DNA of 53,313 nucleotides, taken from NCBI GenBank assembly GCA_034436375.1, contig DAOTVS010000286.1:1-53313 (forward strand), given 5' to 3'. A program made the position numbers and the translations under genes. Below the pieces are notes generated by a model. The model did not search any database, had not been told where the DNA came from, and worked only from the letters and a program-made list of their open reading frames with translations. Origin of the DNA: DAOTVS01 sp034436375 (GTDB taxonomy: Bacteria > Chloroflexota > Anaerolineae > SpSt-313). Positions 7,664 through 15,268 of this stretch are shown here, in pieces. The number at the start of each line of letters is the position of its first letter. Position 1 is the stretch's first letter.

Positions 7664-8128
7664 TTGAGGGTCATGCACGGTGAGCGGCTGGGGCGGCTGG
7701 GCCGGTTGCGCATCGGCTGCTCGGCGCTCATTTTCGATGAGGCCCGGGAGAAGGTGCTGCTGACCCGCCGCGAGGATAACGGGCAGTGGTGCCTGCCCGG
7801 CGGGGGCATGGAGCCGGGGGAGTCGGTCGCTGAGAACTGCGCGCGCGAGGTGCGCGAGGAGACAGGCTTGCAAGTGCGCCTGACGCGGCTTCTCGGCGTC
7901 TATTCGGACCCGGATCGGCTGGTGGAGTATGCCGACGGCAACCGCTTCCAGATGGTGGTGCTGAGCTTCGAGGCGCAGGTGGTGGGCGGCGAGTTGGGGC
8001 TGAGCGACGAGACGACCGCCTATGGCTGGTTCACGCCGGAGGAGGCACTCGCCCTGGATCTGCTCGACCAACACGCTGAGCGTATCCGAGATGCTCTCGC
8101 GTCTCAGGCGGAGGCGTTTATTCGGTAG
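7664..8128 (+). CDS. Nudix hydrolase
   Basis: The product is 154 aa. The Nudix box GGGMEPGESVAENCAREVREETGLQ matches GX5EX7REUXEEXGU, with the catalytic metal-binding Glu residues present. It hydrolyses a nucleoside diphosphate linked to another moiety; the substrate cannot be named. A TTG start at 7664 is chosen because AGGAGG ends 5 nt before it; the ATG codons at 7649 and 7673 are alternatives. The frame is open further upstream through the palindromic element, but that part is repeat sequence. Confidence 0.85.
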   Translation: MRVMHGERLGRLGRLRIGCSALIFDEAREKVLLTRREDNGQWCLPGGGMEPGESVAENCAREVREETGLQVRLTRLLGVYSDPDRLVEYADGNRFQMVVLSFEAQVVGGELGLSDETTAYGWFTPEEALALDLLDQHAERIRDALASQAEAFIR

Positions 8129-8132
8129 GTGC

Positions 8133-8315
8133 ATGGCCGGCCTGGCCATGCTGACCTATACCCCGAGCCGCATGAGCTTTCTGAACGGGCTCCTCAGCCG
8201 CGCCGCCAATGAGCGCGCGTTCCTCGTGCTGGCGGTGGGCTACCCGGCAGAGGGGGTGACCGTGCCGGCCATCGGGCGCAAACCGCCGGATGAGGTGGTA
8301 ACCTGGGTGGAGTGA
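8133..8315 (+). pseudogene. C-terminal remnant of a nitroreductase-family protein
   Basis: Only about 60 residues remain: LTYTPSRMSFLNGLLSR, NERAFLVLAVGYPAEG, then AIGRKPPDEVV. This is the usual C-terminal block of FMN-dependent nitroreductases (LTYTPSPM...ERPFLLIPVGYPA). The FMN-binding N-terminal two thirds are absent. The upstream sequence is the Nudix gene, so the gene has been truncated. It could be translated from ATG 8133 but would not fold as an enzyme. Confidence 0.65.
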
Positions 8316-8320
8316 TGCCT

Positions 8321-8346
8321 GACGTTTGACGATTGACGTTTGACGC
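8321..8346. repeat. Short GACGTTTGAC tandem unit
   Basis: Three near-identical GACGTTTGA/GACGATTGA units lie directly before the ribosome site of the GNAT gene. They resemble the arm units of the type A elements, but no partner arm is present. Confidence 0.6.
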
Positions 8347-8363
8347 TCCATGGGAGGTGTAGC

Positions 8364-8837
8364 ATGGAAGTGAGGCGCGCGACGCCCGCGGATGCGGAGC
8401 TCATCCAGGAACTCAACCGGGATGTGCAGCAATTGCACGCCGATGCCTACCCGCACCTGTTCAAGCAGCCGGGGCCCGACACGTGCTCGCCGGCTTCGAT
8501 AGTGGCGCTGATGGCGGATCCTGAGGTATACTACTATGTCGCCTCGACTGCCGGCGGCGAGCCGGTGGGCTATGCGTATGCGCAGGTTGTGCACCGCGCC
8601 GAGATGCCGCTGCGCTACGTCTGGGACATGGTCTACATTCACCAGATTGCGGTCAAACCGGCGCATCGCCGGCAGGGCTATGCGCGGCGGCTGTTCGCGG
8701 AGGTCCGGCGGCTGGCCCGGGAGCGCGGCATCTCGCGCATCGAGCTGGACTTTTGGTCGTTCAACGCGGGCGCCCGGGCTTTCTATGCCAGCGAGGGCAT
8801 GACGGTGTGCATGGAGCGCATGGTGCTTGACTCGTAA
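8364..8837 (+). CDS. GNAT-family N-acetyltransferase
   Basis: The product is 157 aa. The acetyl-CoA pyrophosphate loop is seen as VKPAHRRQGYARRLF, preceded by the strand MVYIHQIAV and followed by ISRIELDFWSFNAGARAFYASEGM, a typical GNAT motif A and B order. It transfers an acetyl group from acetyl-CoA to an amine; the substrate is unknown. The ATG at 8364 has GGGAGGT 7 nt upstream. The TAA stop is supplied by the palindromic element at 8833. Confidence 0.9.
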   Translation: MEVRRATPADAELIQELNRDVQQLHADAYPHLFKQPGPDTCSPASIVALMADPEVYYYVASTAGGEPVGYAYAQVVHRAEMPLRYVWDMVYIHQIAVKPAHRRQGYARRLFAEVRRLARERGISRIELDFWSFNAGARAFYASEGMTVCMERMVLDS

Positions 8838-8971
8838 TAATTAAACCGTAATAGGTAAGGCTGCTATTTCGGCGCGCTCGATGCTTTGCGGGAGTCCTGC
8901 CAGGCGAATATCACGAAGAGCTGGGCAAGTTCCGCCATGGCGACATTACTTATTACGGTTTGCTTATTACG
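8833..8971. repeat. Palindromic intergenic element, type A, copy 3
   Basis: The left arm CGTAATAATTAAACCG and the right arm (8945-8971) are complementary with a few changes. The reverse-strand core reads GCCATGGCGGAACTTGCCCA. The left end provides the GNAT stop codon. Confidence 0.8.
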
Positions 8972-8992
8972 GCTTCCTCAGGAGCAAAGCCT

Positions 8993-9764
8993 TTGATCGC
9001 CTTTAACCTTGACCGCGTGAGCGTCACCTATGTCACGCAGCCGGTGTTCCAGGATCTCTCATGGGAGATCCACGATGACCGGGTAGTGGGGCTGGTGAGG
9101 CCCAACGGCTGCGGCAAGAGCACGCTGCTGCGCGTGATCGCCGGCGAGCTGCCGAGCGACACGGGGTTCGCCGTGCCGCGCAAGGGGCAGCGCTTGGGCT
9201 ATGCCGCAGGAGCCGGCCCTGCCGCCGGGGCTGACGATGTGGCAGGTGGCCCTCTCGGCCTCGCAGGAGCTGGCGCAGGTGGAGGAGGGCCTGAGCCGCA
9301 TGGAGGCCCGGCTGGGCGACGCCGCTATCTATGGCGACGAAAAGGCCTTGGCGCGCACGCTGGAGGCTCAGGCGCGGCTGTTGGAGGAGTCTGAGCGCCT
9401 GGGAGGGCCCAGCTACGAGGGGCGCGTGCGCTCGACCCTGCGTGACCTGGGCTTTGCCGAGGGGGATTTCGCCCTGCCCATCGAGGCGCTCTCGGGTGGG
9501 CAGAAAAAGCTCGTGGGCCTGGCGCGCTTGTTCATCACCAGGCCGGACCTGCTGCTCCTGGACGAGCCGACCAACAACCTGGATATCGCCTCGGCCGAAG
9601 TGCTGGAGGCGGCGCTGGACGAGTTCGAGGGCACCGTGCTCGTCAGCTCTCATGACCGCTATTTCCTGGACCGCACCGTGCCCCGCATCGCCGAGCTAGA
9701 GGGCGGCCGGCTGGCCGAGTACACCGGCGGCTACAGCGAGTACCAGGCGGCCAGGACCCGGTAG
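8993..9764 (+). pseudogene. Broken ABC-F ATPase gene (frameshift, single ABC domain)
   Basis: The first frame gives IAFNLDRVSVTYV and a Walker A, VRPNGCGKST, in which the first Gly is replaced by Arg. At about 9200 the frame breaks at GQRLGY: one missing base restores LPQEP in the next frame. That frame runs through a linker arm, the signature LSGGQKK, Walker B LLLLDEPTNNLD and the switch His in SSHDRY. ABC-F proteins normally have two ABC domains and over 500 residues; here only one remains. The TTG at 8993 with AGGAG upstream is the likely start. The frameshift plus the missing half suggest a dead gene; a sequencing error could explain the frameshift only. Confidence 0.75.
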
Positions 9765-9813
9765 ATTCGTGTGGTCGCCGCCCCGGGCGGGCAGACCCTG
9801 TTGACCGACCTTC

Positions 9814-10052
9814 GCCAATCTGTCATCATCCTGAGTACTCCAGGGTTCGCGGAACCCTGTGCCAAGGCGCTGACTTTCAGCCCGGAGCGTTACACAGCGC
9901 ACCTCGCACTGGCAGAACAGCTTTCAGCTCCGGACCTTGGGCGGCGGAACGTCATCCTGAGCAACGCGAAGGATCCCGACTGCGGACAGGCACAGAATCC
10001 GCCTACACGGGAACGGGATCCTTCGTATTACTCAGGATGACGACAGATTGGC
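9814..10052. repeat. Inverted-repeat element, type D (GTCATCCTGAG)
   Basis: The outer 24-bp arms at 9814-9837 and 10029-10052 match with one mismatch. An inner pair, GTCATCCTGAGCAACGCG...GGATCC at 9952-9980 and its inverse near 10013-10041, is nested inside. The type resembles GTCATCCTGAG-style dispersed repeats seen in many environmental genomes. It fills almost the whole gap before the MFS gene at 10086. Confidence 0.85.
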
Positions 10053-10085
10053 CAGGCTCTTTTGCTGCACAAGGATGGACGCATC

Positions 10086-11270
10086 GTGGATACCACTCTG
10101 CAGAAACAACCGGCGGCTTCCGACCGCATGGTCAAGACGGCGGGCTATTACTCCGCCTTTCTGGCCTTTGGCCTGGCGGGGGCGGTGGTGGGCCCGACCA
10201 TCGGCGGGCTGGCGGCCAACACTCACAGCAGCCTGAGCGCCATCACTTACTTTATGACCGCCAGCGCCCTGGGCTACCTGCTGGGGTCGATTCAGGGCGG
10301 GCGCCTCTATGACCGGGTGGCAGGGCACAAGCTACTGGCCACGATGCTCCTAATGCTCGGCGCGATGCTAGCCCTCGTTCCCCTCATTCGGTCGCTGTGG
10401 CTGCTGCTGCTGGTCGCCGCAGTGTTGGGCGTGACCGAGGGCGTGACCGACGTGGGCGGCAATGCCCTGCTCGTGTGGGTGCATGGGCGGGGGGTGGGCC
10501 CTTTTATGAATGGGCTGCACTTTTTCTATGGCCTGGGGGCGTTCATCTCCCCGCTGATTGTGGCGCAAGCCATCGGCCTCTCGGGGGGCATTACCTGGGC
10601 TTACTGGGTGATGGCCCTGCTCGTGCTGCCGCCGGCTCTCTGGCTGCTGCATGTGCCCAGCCCCGCCAACTCGGCTGCCGACAGTGAAAGTGGTGAGCCA
10701 GTGGCGCCGGCCAACAACCGGTTGGTGGCGCTCGTGGCCGCGTTGCTCTTCCTCTTTGTCGGCGCCGAGATGTGCTTTGGCAATTGGGCCTATACCTATG
10801 CCGTGCGCTCGGGGATGGGCAGTGCCACCATCGCCGCCTACTTTACCGCTGCCTTCTGGGGTGCGCTGACGGCGGGGCGCCTGCTGGGGGTGCCCCTCTC
10901 GGCCCGCCTCTTGCCGCAGCAAATGCTCCTGGGCGACATTCTGGGCTGCCTGTTCGGCATCGGCCTCATCCTGGCCTGGCCGCAATCGGAACTGATATTT
11001 GCTGTGGGCGCCGTTATTTTTGGGCTCTCCATCGCCTCAGCTTTTGCCACCTGCGTCAACCTGGGTGCGCGCTATATGGCTATCACCGGCCGCATCCAGG
11101 GCTGGTTCTGCGTTGGCGCCAGCCTGGGCTCCATGGCGCTGCCCTGGATCGTGGGTCAGCTGTTCGAAGTCGTGGGGCCGAGCATTACCTTGTGGGGCAT
11201 CCTGGTCGACGTAGCATTGGCGCTGGGCGTGCTGGCCGCCGCGACCCGGGCTGCTCAAGCCAGGAAGTAG
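10086..11270 (+). CDS. MFS transporter, tandem paralogue 1
   Basis: The product is 394 aa with about 12 hydrophobic segments. It shares TAGYY.AF.A.GLAGA..GPT, GGRLYDRV.GH, DVGGN.LLVW.HG and GPFMNGLHF.YG with the next gene, so the two are duplicates. The NGLH and VDVGGN region resembles NaGLT1/FucP-type sugar carriers, which makes a sugar substrate likely but unproven. The start is placed at GTG 10086 (VDTT) because the paralogue has GTG-encoded VDSS at the matching place; TTG 10062 and ATG 10128 are alternatives. It begins just after the type D repeat. Confidence 0.8.
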   Translation: MDTTLQKQPAASDRMVKTAGYYSAFLAFGLAGAVVGPTIGGLAANTHSSLSAITYFMTASALGYLLGSIQGGRLYDRVAGHKLLATMLLMLGAMLALVPLIRSLWLLLLVAAVLGVTEGVTDVGGNALLVWVHGRGVGPFMNGLHFFYGLGAFISPLIVAQAIGLSGGITWAYWVMALLVLPPALWLLHVPSPANSAADSESGEPVAPANNRLVALVAALLFLFVGAEMCFGNWAYTYAVRSGMGSATIAAYFTAAFWGALTAGRLLGVPLSARLLPQQMLLGDILGCLFGIGLILAWPQSELIFAVGAVIFGLSIASAFATCVNLGARYMAITGRIQGWFCVGASLGSMALPWIVGQLFEVVGPSITLWGILVDVALALGVLAAATRAAQARK

Positions 11271-11331
11271 GTGCTCCTGTCCGGGGGCACGACACGCAGC
11301 GGAAGCGTTGTCAGCCTGGAACTGGAACCTT

Positions 11332-11426
11332 CCAACCACAAAGCCACAAAGAGCACAAAGAATCTGGCTCGTGCACCTCGACAAAGACTACTTGGTCACT
11401 TCGTGTCTTGGTGTCTTCGTGGTTAG
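11332..11426. repeat. Inverted-repeat element, type C, copy 2
   Basis: The left arm CCAACCACAAAGCCACAAAG (11332-11362) and the right arm TTCGTGTCTTGGTGTCTTCG (11400-11426) are imperfectly complementary. It separates the two MFS paralogues. Confidence 0.75.
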
Positions 11427-11517
11427 AGGATCCTGCTCCAAGCGATTGTTGGCACGGGTGCGCCCGGCGCTAGTCCAGGCCGGAACAGGGACTCAAGAAT
11501 GAGTATTGTGGGGTACG

Positions 11518-12747
11518 GTGGACTCATCATTCGATCTTGACCGGCGAGGGGTGCAGGCTTCGGGGCGGCTGGCACGCACGGCCGGCTACTATCTCGCCTT
11601 CATCGCCCTGGGGTTGGCGGGGGCGTCCTTGGGGCCGACGCTCGCCGGCCTGGCCGCGCACACAGGCAGCCGGCTGAGCGCCATCAGCTTTATCTTCACC
11701 GCCAGCTCGCTGGGCTACCTGATCGGCTCCTTTGGCGGCGGGCGCCTCTATGACCGCGTGCCCGGGCACAGCCTGATGGTGGGGGTGCTCGTGGCCATGG
11801 CGGCCGGGCTGGCGCTGGTGCCGCTGATCCCGGTGCTGTGGCTGCTCATCGCGGCGCGGCTGCTCGTCAGCGTGGCCGAGGGCGCGGTGGATGTGGGCGG
11901 CAATACCCTCCTGGTGTGGGCGCACGGGGAGGGCGTGGGCCCCTATATGAACGGCCTGCACCTGGCCTTTGGCGTGGGGGCGTTCGTTTCGCCGCTCATC
12001 ATCGCCCAGGCCATGCGGCTCTCCGGCGATATCACCTGGGCCTACTGGGCGCTCGCCCTCTGCGCCCTGCCGGCGGCCCTGTGGCTGGCGCGCCTGCCCA
12101 GCCCCCCGCGCCGGCGTATCGCTCATGAGGCGGCCCCCGCGGCCCCTGCCGAAAGCCCAGCGCTCAGCGGCAAGGGGGCCGTGCGCCAGGACCCGTGGGG
12201 GAACCCGCTGGTGGCCCTGCTCACCGCCTTCTTTTTCCTCTACGTGGCTGCCGAAGTCTGCTTCGGCGACTGGGCCTACACCTACGCCCTCTCCCTCGGC
12301 CTGGGCGATGCGGCCGGCGCCGCCTACCTGACCGCCGCTTTTTGGGGCGCCTTTATGGGCGGGCGGCTCTTGGGCGTGGGCCTGGCCGCGCGCTTTTGCC
12401 CCGAGCGCATCCTGCTGGGCGACCTGGCGGGCTGCCTCTTGAGCCTGGGCGTCATCTTCCTCCTGCCCCGCTCCGCAGTGGCCCTGTGGGTGGGCACGCT
12501 GGGCCTGGGGCTGAGCATGGCATCCATCTTTCCCACTACCTATACCCTGGCCGGGCAGCGGCTGAGCATCAGCGGCCGCATCGCCGGGTGGTTTGCCGCG
12601 GGCGCCAGCGCGGGGGGTATGCTCCTGCCGTGGGTGGTGGGGCAGCTCTTCGAGCCCGTGGGCCCGCGGGTGACGGTGTGGGCGCTCGGGGTGGATTTGC
12701 TGGTGGCGGCGGGGGTGTATGCGGCGCTGGTAAGGCGTGAAGCGTGA
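11518..12747 (+). CDS. MFS transporter, tandem paralogue 2
   Basis: The product is 409 aa with about 12 hydrophobic segments, closely similar to the preceding MFS along its whole length. Shared blocks include TAGYYLAFIALGLAGASLGPT, GGRLYDRVPGH, MNGLHLAFGVGAFVSPLI and VVGQLFEPVGP. The central cytoplasmic loop (about 200-225) is longer and richer in Pro and Ala than in paralogue 1. GTG 11518 is the preferred start by analogy; TTG 11506 is also open. The ribosome site is weak. Likely a sugar carrier of divergent specificity (inference). Confidence 0.8.
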   Translation: MDSSFDLDRRGVQASGRLARTAGYYLAFIALGLAGASLGPTLAGLAAHTGSRLSAISFIFTASSLGYLIGSFGGGRLYDRVPGHSLMVGVLVAMAAGLALVPLIPVLWLLIAARLLVSVAEGAVDVGGNTLLVWAHGEGVGPYMNGLHLAFGVGAFVSPLIIAQAMRLSGDITWAYWALALCALPAALWLARLPSPPRRRIAHEAAPAAPAESPALSGKGAVRQDPWGNPLVALLTAFFFLYVAAEVCFGDWAYTYALSLGLGDAAGAAYLTAAFWGAFMGGRLLGVGLAARFCPERILLGDLAGCLLSLGVIFLLPRSAVALWVGTLGLGLSMASIFPTTYTLAGQRLSISGRIAGWFAAGASAGGMLLPWVVGQLFEPVGPRVTVWALGVDLLVAAGVYAALVRREA

Positions 12748-12769
12748 TGCCTGAGGTCGCTATGGCGTA

Positions 12770-13567
12770 TTAACGGATCAGGCGCCGGCCATAGCGCAAT
12801 GCTGCAAGCACAGCCCCCGCAATGAGCACATGCCCCAGCAGCACCGCCCAGAGATCCCCACTGAGATCGAACACCCAGCCCAACCCGGCACTGGCGATGG
12901 CGGCGACGATGCCCCAACCGGGGCGCCCCCGTCGCCACAGGGCGAGGAGGTAGGCGGCGCCGGCGAGGAGGGCAGTGAGCGGCCACCCGATGGTGGGCTG
13001 CAGGGCGCCGCGCAGGAAGAGCTCTTCCGCCGCAGCGGGCAGGAGCACGAAGGTGAGGGCGTCACCTCGCAGAACAGTGGCAGCCTGCCGGCCTGTTGCC
13101 GCGATGGGCGCAGAGCTGCCGGGCTGCCGGCGCTCCACAAAGGCGATGGCGAGAATGAGCAGCGCGCCGCCGAGGCCGATGCCGGCGCCCCAGGCCAGCG
13201 CCCAGGGGGCGGGCGGGGCGAGGGGCAGGAAGGGCATGCCGAGGTAGATGAGGCGCCAGGCGAGGCTTAGGTCGAGCAGGAAGAGAGAAAGCGTAATCTG
13301 TGATCCGTAATACGTAAGGGCACGGGCGTGTGACGGGGCCGGCTGTGGGCGAGGCTTGCCCCGAGGGAAACGGCGGGCGCGGAGCAGGGCGCGCACGGGG
13401 CGGCGCAGGTTGCTGGCGATGTCGATGAGGCCAAGAGCGCCGATGATGAGGAGGATGATGGGCGCAAAGCGGTAGCTGAGCATCGCCAACAGGAGGGCGT
13501 AGAGTATCGCCTGCAGGCCGAGGGTGAGCAGACGCCGGCCGGTGTTATGGCGCAGGAATTGGGTCAT
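12770..13567 (-). CDS. CPBP-family intramembrane protease-like protein
   Basis: The product is 265 aa with seven or so hydrophobic segments. The CPBP/Abi motif 1 is seen as LPAAAEELFLRGALQP (Glu-Glu plus Arg), and a late membrane His lies in LLGHVLIAGAV. These are the catalytic features of Rce1-type intramembrane glutamic proteases. The ATG at 13567 (MTQFLRH) is chosen; the open frame further upstream is a translation of the AACGTAAAACG repeats. A type A repeat fragment at 13291-13320 is also read in frame as ALTYYGSQIT (residues about 83-92), just before a membrane segment, and looks like an insertion into the coding sequence. Substrate unknown. Confidence 0.75.
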   Translation of the reverse strand: MTQFLRHNTGRRLLTLGLQAILYALLLAMLSYRFAPIILLIIGALGLIDIASNLRRPVRALLRARRFPRGKPRPQPAPSHARALTYYGSQITLSLFLLDLSLAWRLIYLGMPFLPLAPPAPWALAWGAGIGLGGALLILAIAFVERRQPGSSAPIAATGRQAATVLRGDALTFVLLPAAAEELFLRGALQPTIGWPLTALLAGAAYLLALWRRGRPGWGIVAAIASAGLGWVFDLSGDLWAVLLGHVLIAGAVLAALRYGRRLIR

Positions 13568-13576
13568 AGGGGGCTC

Positions 13577-13650
13577 CGTAAGCGTAAAACGTGAACCGTA
13601 AAACGTAAACCATAAAACGTAAAACGTGAACCGCAAAACGTAAGGCGTGA
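13577..13650. repeat. Half element of CGTAAAACGTGAACC units
   Basis: About eight tandem CGTAAAACG/CGTGAACCG units lie upstream of the CPBP gene. There is no opposite arm nearby. The units match the arm units of the element at 20484-20680. Confidence 0.75.
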
Positions 13651-13676
13651 TACCTGGGGGGAGTATAGCACAAAAG

Positions 13677-13845
13677 GGGGGGCTGTCAACGGATTCTTGA
13701 CACGGATTGCACGGATTGGGCTCGCCGGGGGTGCAAAGATCTCTGCTTCACGACCCTCGGAACCCTGATCAGGAGGCCCGCAACCCTTCCCGTCATGGCG
13801 GAGTATAATCCGTGCAATCCGTTTCCTAATCCGTTGACAGCCCCC
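13677..13845. repeat. Inverted-repeat element, type B, copy 2
   Basis: The left arm GGCTGTCAACGGATTC.. (from 13677) and the right arm ending CCGTTGACAGCC (to 13845) are complementary and match the copy at 4626-4783. It occupies the 350-nt divergent-to-terminal gap between the CPBP and DraG-like genes; no promoter or gene was recognised in the gap. Confidence 0.85.
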
Positions 13846-13918
13846 GTATTTTTCCGCTACAATCATCCCTCTACATAATCATCGGGCGTTTCGATCCGGA
13901 GACCTTACGCATTACGTT

Positions 13919-15043
13919 TCACCACGCCTCTTTGGCGCGCTGTTGGGCCAGGCTGAGGCGGCGCTCTGCACTGAGGAGGCTTTCAGGCTGGATGCTGCCT
14001 TTGCTGGCGCCGCCGGCGAGGGCATCGGCGCGGGCGAGGATGCCCTCAGTATTGGCGAGGCCGTCGAGCCAGCGTTGAGGGATGTTCGAGGCGCCCCAGC
14101 GGGCGCCGGCGAGGGCGCCGGAGATGGCGCCGACGGTGTCGGCGTCGCCGCCGAGGTTGACGGCGCTGGTGACGGCCTGCTCAAAGTTGGGCAGGTGCAG
14201 GGCCAGATAGATGGCCGTGGGCACCGAGGCGCACGCAAAGCTATCACTGGGGCTGGTGATAGGATGCGGGGGCTGTTGGCGGTTGGCCTGAATGACGATG
14301 GTGCGCAGGACCTCCCAGGTGGGCGCTTCCCAGAGTGGGTCGAGCAGCAGGAGCGTGCTGGAGAAGCGGGGCGGGGCCGGCTCGTGACCGTTGGCGAGGG
14401 CGATTTCGGCTTCCATGGCGGCTGTAGCGGCGGCGCGCAGGGCCGCCCGTTCCTCGTCGGGAGAGCCTACGGTGTGTACGGCCAGATGGGCGACGAGGCA
14501 GGCGACGGCTACGGCGGCGGCGATGGCGCGCGAGTCGCTGTGAGTCTGCCGGCTGGCCTGGACGGCGGCCTGGCGCAGGCGCGTTGATTCGCCGGCATAG
14601 TAGAGGCCCAAGGGAGCGATGCGCATCGCGGCGGCATTGTCTGCCAGAGGGAAGCCCGTCTGGTTGGTCCTGCCCGGGGCCGCGGGCTGCAGGGCGGCGC
14701 GCAAGGCGCTGGCCGGGCTGTCGCGCAGAGCGCCGCGTGGCAGCCCGGGGCAGGGCTGGCTCAGCTCGATGTATTTTTGGCGGGCGGCTTCCGGATCAAA
14801 GTAGCGGTTCTCGACCAGAACATCGGCGATGACCAGGGCCTGTTGGGTATCGCCGGTATAGAGGCCTGGCAGACGATAGCGCCCGCGCGCGGCCGCCCGC
14901 TGTTGGCCGTCGATATAGTCCTGCACGGGGCCATAGGTGCGCAGGATGTAGCTACGGCTCAAGCCCTCTACCGGCGCCCCCAGTGCATTGCCGACTGCCT
15001 GGCCCAACAGGCAGCCCCGCGCTTTGTCGATGGTGATGGCCAC
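13919..15043 (-). CDS. ADP-ribosylglycohydrolase (DraG/ARH-like)
   Basis: The product is 374 aa. Family blocks are ARGCLLGQAVGNALGAPVEG at the N-terminus, GLYTGDTQQAL, and NLGGDADTVGAISGALAGA near the C-terminus. The family removes ADP-ribose from proteins using two Mg/Mn ions. The usual TDDTQ metal site is TGDTQ here, so one acidic ligand is replaced by Gly; activity may be altered. The GTG at 15043 follows AAGGAGGG at ideal spacing, so it is preferred to an ATG 28 codons upstream. The gene is divergent from the rodZ-like gene. A target protein cannot be named. Confidence 0.85.
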   Translation of the reverse strand: MAITIDKARGCLLGQAVGNALGAPVEGLSRSYILRTYGPVQDYIDGQQRAAARGRYRLPGLYTGDTQQALVIADVLVENRYFDPEAARQKYIELSQPCPGLPRGALRDSPASALRAALQPAAPGRTNQTGFPLADNAAAMRIAPLGLYYAGESTRLRQAAVQASRQTHSDSRAIAAAVAVACLVAHLAVHTVGSPDEERAALRAAATAAMEAEIALANGHEPAPPRFSSTLLLLDPLWEAPTWEVLRTIVIQANRQQPPHPITSPSDSFACASVPTAIYLALHLPNFEQAVTSAVNLGGDADTVGAISGALAGARWGASNIPQRWLDGLANTEGILARADALAGGASKGSIQPESLLSAERRLSLAQQRAKEAW

Positions 15044-15197
15044 TCGGCCCTCCTTATAATAGACGGTGCGGAGACCGGGGGACCAGGAAGTGTACCCTCC
15101 AGTTCCCGCAGGTTTATTTGCGCGCATGAGGAACCTTTTACCATGTCTGTCGTCTATCAGAGGAAGCTTCCTGCGATTGGAATGCGATATAGGTTTT

Positions 15198-15226
15198 TTG
15201 ACAGTGCCCCCGGTCTAGGCTATATT
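15198..15226 (+). promoter_or_regulatory. Consensus sigma-70 promoter for rodZ-like/rimO
   Basis: TTGACA (15198-15203) and TATATT (15221-15226) have a 17-bp spacer, about 43 nt before the rodZ-like start. Confidence 0.8.
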
Positions 15227-15268
15227 TAACCGGCGTGCTTTCAAGAGACCCTGTATTTGAGGGATGCT

